From contig JASAMV010003232.1 of assembly GCA_030248065.1 (NCBI GenBank), positions 1 through 32,843 on the forward strand: a stretch of DNA of 32,843 nucleotides, in the 5' to 3' direction. This DNA is from Rhynchonema sp. JSB1_4. Its lineage: Eukaryota; Nematoda; Chromadorea; Monhysterida; Xyalidae. The notes under the pieces were generated by a model that saw nothing but the letters and a program-made list of their open reading frames with translations, ran no database searches and was not told the DNA's origin. Both the position numbers and the translations under genes were made by a program. This document shows, piece after piece, positions 20,294 to 29,583 of the stretch. Positions within the stretch are counted from its first letter, which is position 1. The number at the start of each line of letters is the position of its first letter.

Positions 20294-22452
20294 AGTGCCT
20301 CTACAATTGAATGTTGACCGCGTTTGTTTGCAGCCTTTTTTTCAGAAAAGGAAGACAAGCTATCAGAACCCAGATTTAGGAACTGGATTTTCAACTCGAT
20401 GCTTTGTGATGTTTCACGGAGCCCACATATTTTCACGGGAGGAGAAAAAATGAAAAAAGTTTGAGGCGGGCCTGTGCAAGACACAAGGTAATCCAATCTA
20501 AGATATTTTCAGCGTAATATACACAGACGTTTCTCTGTTAAACGAGATGTAAAGCATTGCACGAAACGCCAGGTGTGACAAATGATAAACGAAACACTCC
20601 GAAAAATCAAGCCTTTTTGAAGCACCCTTTTACTGCTGTATAATTTTAGGCATCTGTGGTGAATGAAATAAGTTGTCAATTGCAAATAAAAATCGTCTAA
20701 TTGTCCTGTGTTCAGGATGTGCTTTTCGTTTTTTAAAACCCTACACAGCTCACACAATGTTTAACACAACATGCGCCAGGCAGCCATTCCACAGCGCACA
20801 CACACAACAAAGCTTGCCAGCTGAAACATTGCTGTGTTGTCGCTGTGCCGGCTGTGTTGTCAAGTTCAAGTTCAAGTTTTTTATTGCATCAGAAGCAACA
20901 TGGTAACGTCAACAACACGCATAAGCTGGACAGTAACGACGAAACCATAAACAATTACAAGTGTTTAGTGGGCCAGTGGATAGTTACGGATCGAGAGATG
21001 TAGATGATGATAAGGAGCAAAAAAACACAGAAAACACAGAAACACAGCATGATCGGTCAATTACATTTCACACACGGACGGAATAAATTTCACTGGCAGC
21101 AATCGCAATTTGTACAACAATTCAACAATCAAGCTTTGCGAACGAATGACTCCTTTGAATGTGCCCATTCGCAGGAAAACAGCAAAATCAGGTAAAGCAT
21201 TGTAAAGATGGGACATGATAACAATAGCACTGGTAGCGAGAATATGAGTTTTAGCACGTGGGATACAAATGGCACGAGAATGATTAAGACGAGAACTGGA
21301 GCGAGAATTGGAATCAGAAATGAACGAAATAGAGTCAACAGGAGCAGCACGAATACCAAGAACATAAGAATGCATCAATCTCAGACGACGTTTCATGACA
21401 GTGACACCCACATAATCAACACCAAACATTGAACACAACTGCGAATATGACACAGACCGATCATAATTGCCAGAGAACATGCGAATAATGGATTTTTGCG
21501 TTCTTTCCAACAAATTACGTGAATAGTCATGAATAGGATAGGTCACCTCACACGAATAGTACATGACAGAGCAAATCAAGGTTTGATACAGATAACGCAT
21601 GACAGACACAGGTAGATCATTACGAAAGGTACGGTACAATGAACCAGCAATTTTCTTCACTTTCACAGACGTGGCAGTAGTATGCAGACCAAAATCAAAC
21701 TTGGAATCAATAACAGCACCCAGATATTTGTTTGCATCGACAACATCAATCAGACATTCATCAATCACAATAGCAGGGATAGCGGGACATGAACTTGAGC
21801 GAGCAAATTGTTGAAGTTTTGTTTTGGTAGAATTAATGGAGAGAAGTTTGTGTTTGGAGAAGTGCTCGACAATCAAGTTCACATCCTCTTGCAAATGCTT
21901 TTCACAGTCAGGTGTACACGTGTACACTTTTGTCGTTGTGTGTGCGCTGTTGAATGGCTGCCTTGCGCATGTTGTGGTAAACGTTGTGTGAGCTGTGTAG
22001 GGTTTTAAAAAACGAAAAGCACATCCTGAACACAGGACAATTAGACGATTTTTATTTGCAATTGACATCTTATTTCATTCACCACAGATGCCTGAAATTA
22101 TACAGCAGTAAAAGGGTGCTTCAAAAAGGCTTGATTTTTCGGAGTGTTTCGTTTATCATTTGTCACACCTGGCGTTTCGTACAATGCTTTACATCTTGTT
22201 TAACAGAGAAACATCTGTGTATAATACGCTGAAAATATCTTAGATTGGATTACATTGCGTCTTGCACAGGCCCCCCTCAAACTTTTTTCATTTTTTCTCC
22301 TCCTGTGAAAATATGTGGGCCCCGTGAAACATCACAAAGCAACGAGATGAAAATCCATTCCCTAAATCTGGGTTTCAGATACCTTGCCTTCATTTTCTAA
22401 AAATATGGCTGCAAACAAACGCGGTCAACATTCAATTGTCGAGTCACTTTAA
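20289..22452. repeat. 2.16-kb palindrome with about 525-bp arms
   Basis: The left arm (about 20289-20815) and right arm (about 21926-22452) are inverted copies with roughly 93-95% identity by eye. Shared blocks include CAATTGAATGTTGACCGCG, GCCAGGTGTGACAAATGAT and AAAATCGTCTAATTGTCCTG. Both arms hold the same frame (82 codons, containing CELCRVLKNEKHILNTG), probably passive. The loop is filled by a LINE fragment. The outer edge touches the coiled-coil gene's stop codon. Confidence 0.85.
20857..21930 (-). mobile_element. 5'-truncated LINE: C-terminal reverse transcriptase and 3' tail
   Basis: The minus-strand frame ending at 21061 encodes the thumb and C-terminal region typical of Jockey/CR1/L2-type non-LTR retrotransposons. 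Features are INSTKTKLQQF, the block around KYLGAVIDSKFDFGLH, RTQKSIIRMFSG and the final YNALPDF followed by TFKGVIRS. The copy starts just after where the YADD catalytic motif would be, so it cannot make active enzyme. Downstream is a 3' UTR with AATAAAA (RC 20876-20884) and a (CTTGAA)n tail, the usual LINE 3' end. The frame continues 5' into the palindrome arm (MSIANKNRLIVLCSG), giving a chimeric frame of 335 codons. The endonuclease region is absent. Confidence 0.85.
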
Positions 22453-22610
22453 GGGAATGAGATGGGAAGTGAAACAGAATCCAGTATTTCATGTTTTATG
22501 TGAAGAATCGTGTTCTTGAGAGCATCATTGTTTTGTTATTTACTCCTTGTCGCTTTTCGTTGGCAAACATACTGTAGCTGTACGTTTTTGATGCTATTTT
22601 AAACGGGTGA

Positions 22611-22870
22611 TAGTAAATTTCTAATGTCGCTGCCTCACGCATTTTTACAGACGCAGGGAACCCCCCCTTTCGAAGTCGAAGCACGCAACAACCTCAACAC
22701 ACAGTCAACAGGCCACGCAGCTAGCTCGTGTGCTTTTTTCGAATGTTTCAGTCACACAAGCTGTGTGTGTCAGCTGCGTGGCTTGGTTACTGTGTGTTGA
22801 GCATGACTTCGAACAGGAGTTTCCCTGCGTCTGTAAAAACGCATAAGGGAACGAAATCAGAAACTTACCA
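22611..22870. mobile_element. Foldback MITE (TAGTAAATTTCT family), copy 1
   Basis: A 260-bp element whose arms pair over most of their length. Left TAGTAAATTTCTAATGTCGC pairs with the inward-read right end TGGTAAGTTTCTGATTTCG; then CAGACGCAGGGAA, CGAAGTC and CCACGCAGCT pair inside. It is flanked by TA on the right and GA on the left, consistent with a mutated TA duplication. The same family is at 28601-28828. Confidence 0.75.
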
Positions 22871-23399
22871 TACTGGCGTATTTTGTGTCTTTCAGTTTAA
22901 ATATTACAATAAGAACCACATCCCTATTAGTCGACCGGGATGTTGTTTGTTGACACAGAAACAACAATTTTCGTCATATTGTATCAAAACATCATGCAAC
23001 CGGTGACCATTCATTAGAATGTGCATCATTGTAATATGATAGTTAGTGAAATCAGTGAAACATTAGGTGTCACGTCGAAGTCCGTCTAGGCCAGATCAAT
23101 CGTCTCCAACACACAGTCTCGTTCGTTTTGTCGCACGCTGATTGGCTGTAGCGAGTTGCGTTGCTGCTCGTCAGCGCCAATAAAAACAATTCTGAAAAGA
23201 TGTGACAAAACCAGAGACCCAAGTGAGCAAGTAGTGAGGTCAATCTGAGAACAGAGGACCGTCCCATTGGTAAGTTTCCCTGCCACGAAACCTTGAAGCT
23301 AAATTATTTTATGTCCCCACGATACAGTTGTCAAGTTGACGAATACACGTAACCAAATACGTCGTATTAAAACTGAAACGTTGCCTTGCTGGCTATCAA
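22871..23399. other. No gene seen
   Basis: Short frames on both strands have no recognisable motif. GTCCCATTGGTAAGTTTCCC near 23261-23280 contains a good donor on the plus strand, but I found no matching exon frame. Confidence 0.3.
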
Positions 23400-23805
23400 T
23401 GGCTGGAATTCACAAAACAAAGTCAAGCTCACCGTCAAGCTCAACGTCAAAGTTCACCGTCAAACTCAACGTCACGTGTGAAATGACGTTGAACTATTCC
23501 GAGTTCACCGTCAAGTTCACCGTCAAACGTCAAGTTCAACGTCAACCTCACCGTCAACATCAACGTCAAAAAATTTGGAGAGAAAATTACGCGCAAGATT
23601 TTATGCCGCAAACTGTATTCCGCAGTTTTTTATCTTATTTATTTCCGTTATTTGTTTTATTTTGTCAGTTTTGTACTTTTACCGAGTTTGTTCGAGTATT
23701 TATGCTGGAATTTGCGCGTAATTTTCTTTCCCAATTTTTTTGACCTTGATGTTGACGGTGAGGTTGACGTTGAACTTGACGTTGAACTTGACGGTGAACT
23801 CGGGA

Positions 23806-24849
23806 TCAGGGTTGTTTCAAAAACAGTGGTTAATTAAAAAAAATTCTTTTGAGACTCAGTATTTGCTATTTTTAATAAAAAAAAGTTGCCCAAAATGGGC
23901 TGAAATGTCCGAAAATTGCCTTTTTCGAGGCAAAAAATTGGCACTTTTTTCTGTGGACGGGACAATTTTTCCAAAATCGCGCCTGCGGCGCCCTGTATTG
24001 TCCCCAAATCCGTACAGGGATGCGCGGGGCTGGTCTTTTAGAGTGATGTGGCACCGATAATGTATAGTCCAACCACGTGCTCATGAGACGACTCCTTTTA
24101 AAGCTTGCTTGGCCAGATTCAAAAATGCGCCAGTTACACGGGTTTTCGCAAACAAAAGAAAGAGATTGGGCCGAGAGACATGATGACAAGTTCCAGCTGG
24201 CTGACCTCAATTTGTTGCGTGCTTACGCCAACAGCAACGCCGTTCAACACACACATGTTTTGGGAGTCAAAAGGGAATTTACGCACCGAGGGGAGAGCGT
24301 GTTTCTAAAAAATACATGCGTTTCTCTTTCTTTCATTTCCAAAACACGTGGAACCGGAACATTATTGGATCCGTTTAAGTCAACTTCAAAATAAGTCGTC
24401 TCATGAGTTCGTGGCTGGACTATACTACTGCATGCTCCTACACATGTATAGATGCAGGTATGGTGCAAAACCGGGCGCGCAAAGTCGATCTGACAAGCAA
24501 GATTTGGGCTGTAATCGATATTTTGATAGTCGTATATCAGATATTCGGCATTAGATGCATTAAAATACGTTGCACAGCATGCTACAATATATTAGAGTAA
24601 CATCGTTAGTGAACATCAACCTCACACTGGTCGGAGACCATAGAATCTGCACAATACTACCGGGTGTCACCGCACACGTTGGGTCACAGGCGAAAATTTT
24701 TTAATTTTTGAAAAATATGTTGTATCGATTTCATTTATCCTGAAACGTCGTTTGCAACACTTTTTCTAATAAAAAAATTTTCGTCAAAAAAAATAAAAAA
24801 AATTTTTTTTAAAAAAGCTCGTTAATAAAAAAATTTTTTTTCAACCCTG
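23806..24849. mobile_element. hAT-like element with perfect 8-bp target duplication
   Basis: The ends CAGGGTTG (23806-23813) and CAACCCTG (24842-24849) are perfect inverse copies flanked on both sides by CTCGGGAT (23798-23805 and 24850-24857), the 8-bp duplication expected of hAT. Length is 1044 bp, about 684 bp without the internal MITE. No transposase frame is visible, so it is non-autonomous. Its interior is repeated on the minus strand at about 27870-28215. Confidence 0.85.
24065..24422. mobile_element. TA-flanked MITE, copy 2, nested in the hAT-like element
   Basis: A 358-bp element with TIRs TAGTCCAACCACGTGCTCAT and inward-read right end TAGTCCAGCCACGAACTCAT, flanked by TA at 24063-24064 and 24423-24424. 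The related repeat at about 28.09 kb keeps the uninterrupted site ATAATGTACCAGTGCATG, which confirms the borders and the TA duplication. Confidence 0.9.
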
Positions 24850-24959
24850 CTCGGGATTGTTCAACGTCATTTCACACGTGACGTTGAGTTTGACGGTGAA
24901 CTTTGACGTTGAGCTTGACGGTGAGCTTGACATTGTTTTGTGAATTCCAGCCAATATAC

Positions 24960-25395
24960 CCACAAGTGCCACGCTTGCTGTTTTGATGCAAGCGTGGCAG
25001 GCAAGTCATGTTGCGTTGCGTGTCATTCCGATAATTCTAGAAGACGTGGTTTTATGCCAACACGACAGACGCAAAATTGTGATGTGGCGGTGATACCAGC
25101 TTACTATTACACGAACTAAAACACAGCTTTTGCTAAAGAAACGTCGCCATGCTGGCTACACATGCAATGCATGCTGATGTTATAATGCAATCGTGGCAAG
25201 GCAGCTCCATGTTTCGTGTCATTCCGAGAATTCTATCAATCGGGGGCCAACGAGCCTGTGATGTGGCAGGGATACTGTAGCTTACTACACGTAAAAGACG
25301 CCCTATGATAACGAAACGTTGTCAAGTTGGATGCACGTGTCACGCTTCTTTCGATATGTGGCATCACATTCAGTGTTTCATTCTGAGAATAGCAT
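24960..25395. repeat. Diverged tandem repeat, about 2.4 units of 160-196 bp
   Basis: The marker CATTCCGAGAATTCTA and variants occur at 25024, 25220 and 25379. Accompanying blocks are GATGTGGCGGTGATACCAGC / GATGTGGCAGGGATACTG and GTGGCAGGCAAGTCATG / GTGGCAAGGCAGCTCCATG. There is no gene. It lies between the foldback nest and the proline-rich gene. Confidence 0.6.
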
Positions 25396-25640
25396 TTTGC
25401 AAACGCATTTATTTTGGCTTTCGGATTTGCTATTAGACGAAATCGGGCATTTAAGTTCTGGTTGACTTTAGGTATCTATATTAGAAATGATTGCTTTCAA
25501 TCAAATTTGAGTTGCACAACCAATCAAATTATTATTTTTGCAGGTGATTTTGCAATTGTGCTATCAATTCGTCAATTTCGAAATCACACAACGAATCGAA
25601 TAGCAATCAATCGATCAAAGCGTAATTGATTGGATCAACA

Positions 25641-26640
25641 ATGGCTGGGCGCAATCACGTGACTTTGTCGCTGTTGCTGCCGGCGTTGTTGTTCGTGCTG
25701 TTGGTCGCGCCCGGACCGGTGGAACGACAAAAGAGACTCGGACCAGACAAATCCAAGATTGTGCCGAAACGCGGCAATCAAAACACGCAACCTCGACCGA
25801 TCGGACCCCCGCCACCGCGTCAACAACGCTTCGGGCCCGAACCGAAACCGTTTGGACCCGAAAAGATACCGGATCAGCTCGTGTACGGACCGCAACCGAA
25901 ACCGTTTGGACCCGAAAAAGAACCGGACCCAGAGGTTTTCGGACCCGAACCCAAACCACCCGATTGGGGAGACCCAGACACGCGAAAAGGCGACAACACA
26001 AAATCTAGCAGCAAAGGAAAAATAAAGGGACCTGAACAAATCGACACGAAAGAAGACAACGGCGATCCGAAAGTAAAGACGAGACTCGACGCTATTTCGG
26101 TCAGCTCGCCTGACGACGGACAGCACAAGTGCGTGTTTGGGCACATTTTTCTGTTTTTTTTCGTGGGGAATTTTGAAAATATGCTGCACATAAAGGCAAA
26201 CCAGACGTGCTTTGCAGTCCTGGACCATGCAGTGTCACCCTGAATTTGTCACACCCGAAAATGGTTCGGGTTACTGTAGCCACGTGTTTTTTGCATGGTT
26301 TGCATGTTCTTGATCTCGATGCCAACAAACGATATAAATAAAAAAACGAGGTCGAAAACAAAAAAAAACAATAGCGGCGAGTCCGCTTTAACCACGTAAA
26401 TTGAGCTTGATGCCTGCCTCGACATGGAAAGGAATGCCTTCGTGGTCTGCAAAAAGACACAGTGGACATTGTGATATAAAATTTATTATAAACACTGTCA
26501 ACTCAAAGATCAAAAACTGTTCTTCCAATTACAGAACAGCGCACGAGCTCCAGAACGGCTGGACAACACCATACGATCCGCTGCATTACTACTTTGGAGT
26601 CGCACCGCGACACAAGAAATCAACCATCTCGGGTTCGTGA
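25641..26640 (+). CDS. Predicted secreted proline-rich repeat protein, two exons
   Basis: The join is 25641-26128 with 26535-26640, 594 nt, 197 aa. ATG 25641 opens a strong signal-peptide-like leader (LLLPALLFVLLVAPGP). Next comes a Pro/Gly/Lys-rich region with FGPEPKPFGPEK-type repeats, four or five GP-containing units, the last two being FGPEKEPDPEVFGPEPKPP. Then follows a charged Lys/Asp/Ser linker. Exon 1 ends at donor AA|GTGCGT in phase 2. Exon 2 follows acceptor CCAATTACAG (26531-26534) in the matching phase and encodes a conserved-looking tail, NGWTTPYDPLHYYFGVAPR, before TGA. The intron is 406 nt. The family is not recognised. Composition suggests an extracellular matrix, cuticle or other structural protein (inference). 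No convincing AATAAA follows the stop. Confidence 0.6.
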
Positions 26641-26648
26641 TGATTCGT

Positions 26649-27097
26649 TTAGCGCATTAACGGTGCGTCACGCACTGTTTTGCCACGATCTACAGTTAAA
26701 CCCACAACCGTTTGACGCTTTTGTGTGTAATACGGTTTCGTGACAGCCTGGCTGTCAAAAAGCACCCTTTTTCCGAACCGTAGAGGAACCTTGCAACCAT
26801 CTGAATCCATTCCCCAAGGGAACATTTCAATCATTTTCCTGCCACCACAACTGACTGGTGTTGGGCATTGGGTAGCATCGTGCCAAATGCCAAGTGCCAG
26901 TTTCATCGAAAATGGGCAAAATTAACGAATCTGTAATAGAGTGGAATTAAAAATAAGTCCAATGGCGGCGCGTGTTTCGATATCTGTTGGTATCTTTTCT
27001 CTTGTAAATCGGATGCAAAAAAAGAGTAGCCGAACTCATCGGATGCATCCAGATGCAGAATGTGGTAAACCGGGAACCGAATTTTATCCCTTTTCAA
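26649..27097 (-). CDS. Possible coding remnants, unknown
   Basis: On the minus strand the frame 27097-26903 reads protein-like (FPVYHILHLDASDEFGYSFF) and resembles bases 1-150 of the window. Downstream, ATG 26906 opens an 85-codon frame to 26649 (SCGGRKMIEMFPWGMDSDG), and an overlapping frame reads LPIFDETGTWHLARCYPMP. CACTCTATTACAG near 26930 looks like an acceptor, but no donor was found upstream and the frames do not join. This may be a broken gene related to the one at the left edge of the window. Confidence 0.25.
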
Positions 27098-27370
27098 CTG
27101 CGCTACCCACCTTTTAATCCGATGTTGGTTTAGTGATGACGAATTGAAAAACTCTATTGCCGGTCACATGTTTCGATGTGCATGTATTGACTGAATTCAA
27201 TAATCGGCGTCCCAGCTGCGCGTTTGTGTGTATCTCTTCAGAACTTGAGCTGCAGATTAATCTTGTAACACCATATACGGAAATCAGGTTTAAAGTGCAA
27301 AGTATGCAAGATACCAGCTGTCGTTTATGCTGTTTGGGACTAAATGCAAGGCATGTATACATACCTAAAG

Positions 27371-27553
27371 GCAAACTACGCCAACACGAGCCCGATTTCG
27401 CAGGTGGTGTACTTACAAACGCAAAGAAAGAGAAATCCTCATGCACCACGTTGTATATTCTACAACGTGTGACATTTCCCAAATCAGCAGCCACGTATCA
27501 ATGTTTCACTAATCCAGCACATCCGAAATCGGGCTCGTGTTGGCGTAGTGTTA
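27371..27553. mobile_element. MITE-like element with perfect 25-bp inverted repeats
   Basis: Bases 27376-27400 and 27524-27548 are exact inverse copies (core CCAACACGAGCCCGATTTCG). They enclose about 123 bp with a GTAAGT donor-like site on the minus strand. There is no coding content. Confidence 0.65.
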
Positions 27554-27555
27554 CT

Positions 27556-27746
27556 TTACATACTACTAAAACAGGAAGACGCATGTATGTGTGTATGTAT
27601 GTCTGTCTGTGGCCCCCTCCCTCGGGGGCACGGTTCAATTTTCACGGGTAGCTTTGGGTATGCTAACGGGTCTTCGGGGGGGGGGGGGGGTGGCACGGCA
27701 CGGGCCCTCGCGCTCAAGCCGGCCCGTAGGCACGGGTCGCGTTTAA
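27556..27746 (+). mobile_element. Helitron-like short element, copy 3, diverged
   Basis: It shares ATACTACTAAAACAGGAAGA, TTCACGGGTAGCTTTGGGTA and CTAACGGGTCTTC with the copies at 7.1 and 9.2 kb. It differs by a GTATGT/GTCTGT microsatellite and a degraded right end (GTTTAATATA instead of CTAG). A G tract of about 15 lies at 27676-27690. Confidence 0.5.
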
Positions 27747-27869
27747 TATAGTGTATATCATTAAACCTGCGGAATGCATGTGCAGTACACCCAGCAGCTG
27801 CCAGTTTCGGAAATTGATCATACTCCCAAGTTTCCGAGGTTTAAGTCAGATCCGAAGGTCACACACCGC

Positions 27870-28215
27870 ATGTACTCTGCGGTTGCTGTTGACTAAATGA
27901 TAGTGCTCTAATGTATTTTAGCATGCCGTACTACATATTTTATCGCATCTAATGCCGTATGAGTGATTACGACCATCAAAATATGTATCGATCACAGCAG
28001 AAATCTTGCGTGTCAGGTTCGACTTTGTATACTCCGGTTTTGCATCAGACCTGCATACATACGTATGTACATGTGTAGTTTCATGCACTGGTACATTATA
28101 GGTGCAACATCACTATAAAAGACCAGCCCCGCGCACCCCTGTACAAGTTTGGGACAATACAAGGCGCCGCACGTTCACAAAAAAGTGCCAACTTTTTGCC
28201 TCGAAAAAGGGAATA
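27870..28215 (-). repeat. Second copy of the hAT-like element interior, MITE-free
   Basis: The reverse complement matches 23918-24062 and 24425 to about 24630 (GCGCGGGGCTGGTCTTTTA, TCTGACAAGCAAGATT-type and GGCATTAGATGC blocks). At the site where the MITE sits in the other copy, this one reads straight through TGTACCAGTGCATG. It is cut at the right by the (GT)n tract. Confidence 0.8.
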
Positions 28216-28232
28216 TTTTTTGAACTTTCATC

Positions 28233-28380
<148 letters not shown>

Positions 28381-28600
28381 CTGGTTTGCCTATTTGCATA
28401 ACACATGGAAATTCGGGGATGGAAACTCGTTCACTATACGGAGGCTCACTTTGCTCACTTTATGCACGGTAAACTGTATAATAGAGAGAGATTCACTACA
28501 TGGAGGCTCACTATATGCACATAAACTGTACTCAGTACACTTCCTCATAGAGTAGCTAGCACGCATTGATCGGAAAAGAGATACTGCCCCATTAAAACTA

Positions 28601-28828
28601 TAGTAAATTTCTCATTTCGTAGCCTCATATATTTTAGAGACGCAGAAAAACTCACGTTCGAAGTCGAGGCAGGCAACAAGCCACGCAGCTGGCTTGTGTG
28701 CTTTTCGAATGTTTCAGTCACACGAGCCGTGCGTGTCAGCTGCGTGTCTTGTAGCCTGCATCGACTTCGAACGGAAGCTTCCCTGCGTCTGTAAAAATAC
28801 ATGAGGCAACGAAATTAGAAACTTACCA
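28601..28828. mobile_element. Foldback MITE (TAGTAAATTTCT family), copy 2
   Basis: A 228-bp element beginning TAGTAAATTTCTCATTTCG and ending AGAAACTTACCA, flanked by TA at 28599-28600 and 28829-28830. The body matches 22611-22870, including CAGTCACACGAGCCGTG and CCACGCAGCTGGCTTGTG. It has no coding frame of note. Confidence 0.8.
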
Positions 28829-28830
28829 TA

Positions 28831-29583
28831 CCAATTCTGGGAGCACTGTTTTTACTTGTGCCCGTGTTAACACGTGTTTTGCGAATCACACACTCCCTAC
28901 TTTATTCAAAACATTGCAAACCTCTTTATACGACGATAACACAACACACCGCCAGATACAAATCCAGAAAGAACTCTAGAACATATGGCAACGCACACGT
29001 TCGCAGTTCGATGACGTAAAACAAGTGGCATGGCGAACGAACCTTTGCAACCATAAAGCCAGTAGAGGCAAGAAGCTTCAGCGTAGCAGTTCAGGTCAAA
29101 TAATTCAACAACCCCCACCCGGTGTTACACGCCCTCGAAGCACACCGCACAAGGCTCAGTACTGCGTTTGATACTGCCGATTTTAACACTCTGATACAAA
29201 CCGCACTTGCAAAACTAACAGTTTCACATCTCACGTTTGCAACGAAACAAGTGTACAAAGAACGGTGAACCATGACAGTTATGCGACACCAAGCGCATTT
29301 TCGCGACACGAAACTGCTTTAGTGCTTCTCGCTGAACCCACTTCTCGATTCTTAATCACAGTTCGGGCGTGTAAATGAGCACACGTGCTGATATAAACAA
29401 ATGTTTGAAATGCGCAATGTTCTCTCTGTGGTTGTGGTCGGTTTGATACATGATTTGTTTGTTGCCTGAAGAAGCCCGCTTGAAGTTGGCGAAACGTTGC
29501 AAATAACTTGCTGTTTATGTGGTAACGCATGTCATAACCCTCACAACAATCACGTGCTGATATCTAATGGAAGGCATTTGCAG
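28831..29583. other. No exon recognised; structured motif at 29466-29496
   Basis: Upstream of the first LDLa exon I could not place a signal-peptide exon. CTGAAGA-AGCC-loop-GGC-GAAACG (29466-29496) resembles a hammerhead-type core and is treated in the findings. Otherwise nothing is seen. Confidence 0.3.

Larger units (their letters stand above)
23400..24953. mobile_element. Foldback element with CGTCAA subrepeats, split by a nested insertion
   Basis: The outer arms 23400-23503 and 24850-24953 are both 104 bp and almost identical when inverted, starting TGGCTGGAATTCACAAAACA. Pairing continues inward (23504-23580 with 23725-23805). The arms are arrays of CGTCAAGCTCA/ACGTCAAGTTCA-type subrepeats, as in Drosophila FB or Galileo-type foldback elements. 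Subtracting the hAT-like insertion leaves a foldback element of about 502 bp. A related copy is at 31019-31557. I saw no certain target duplication for the foldback itself. Confidence 0.8.
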
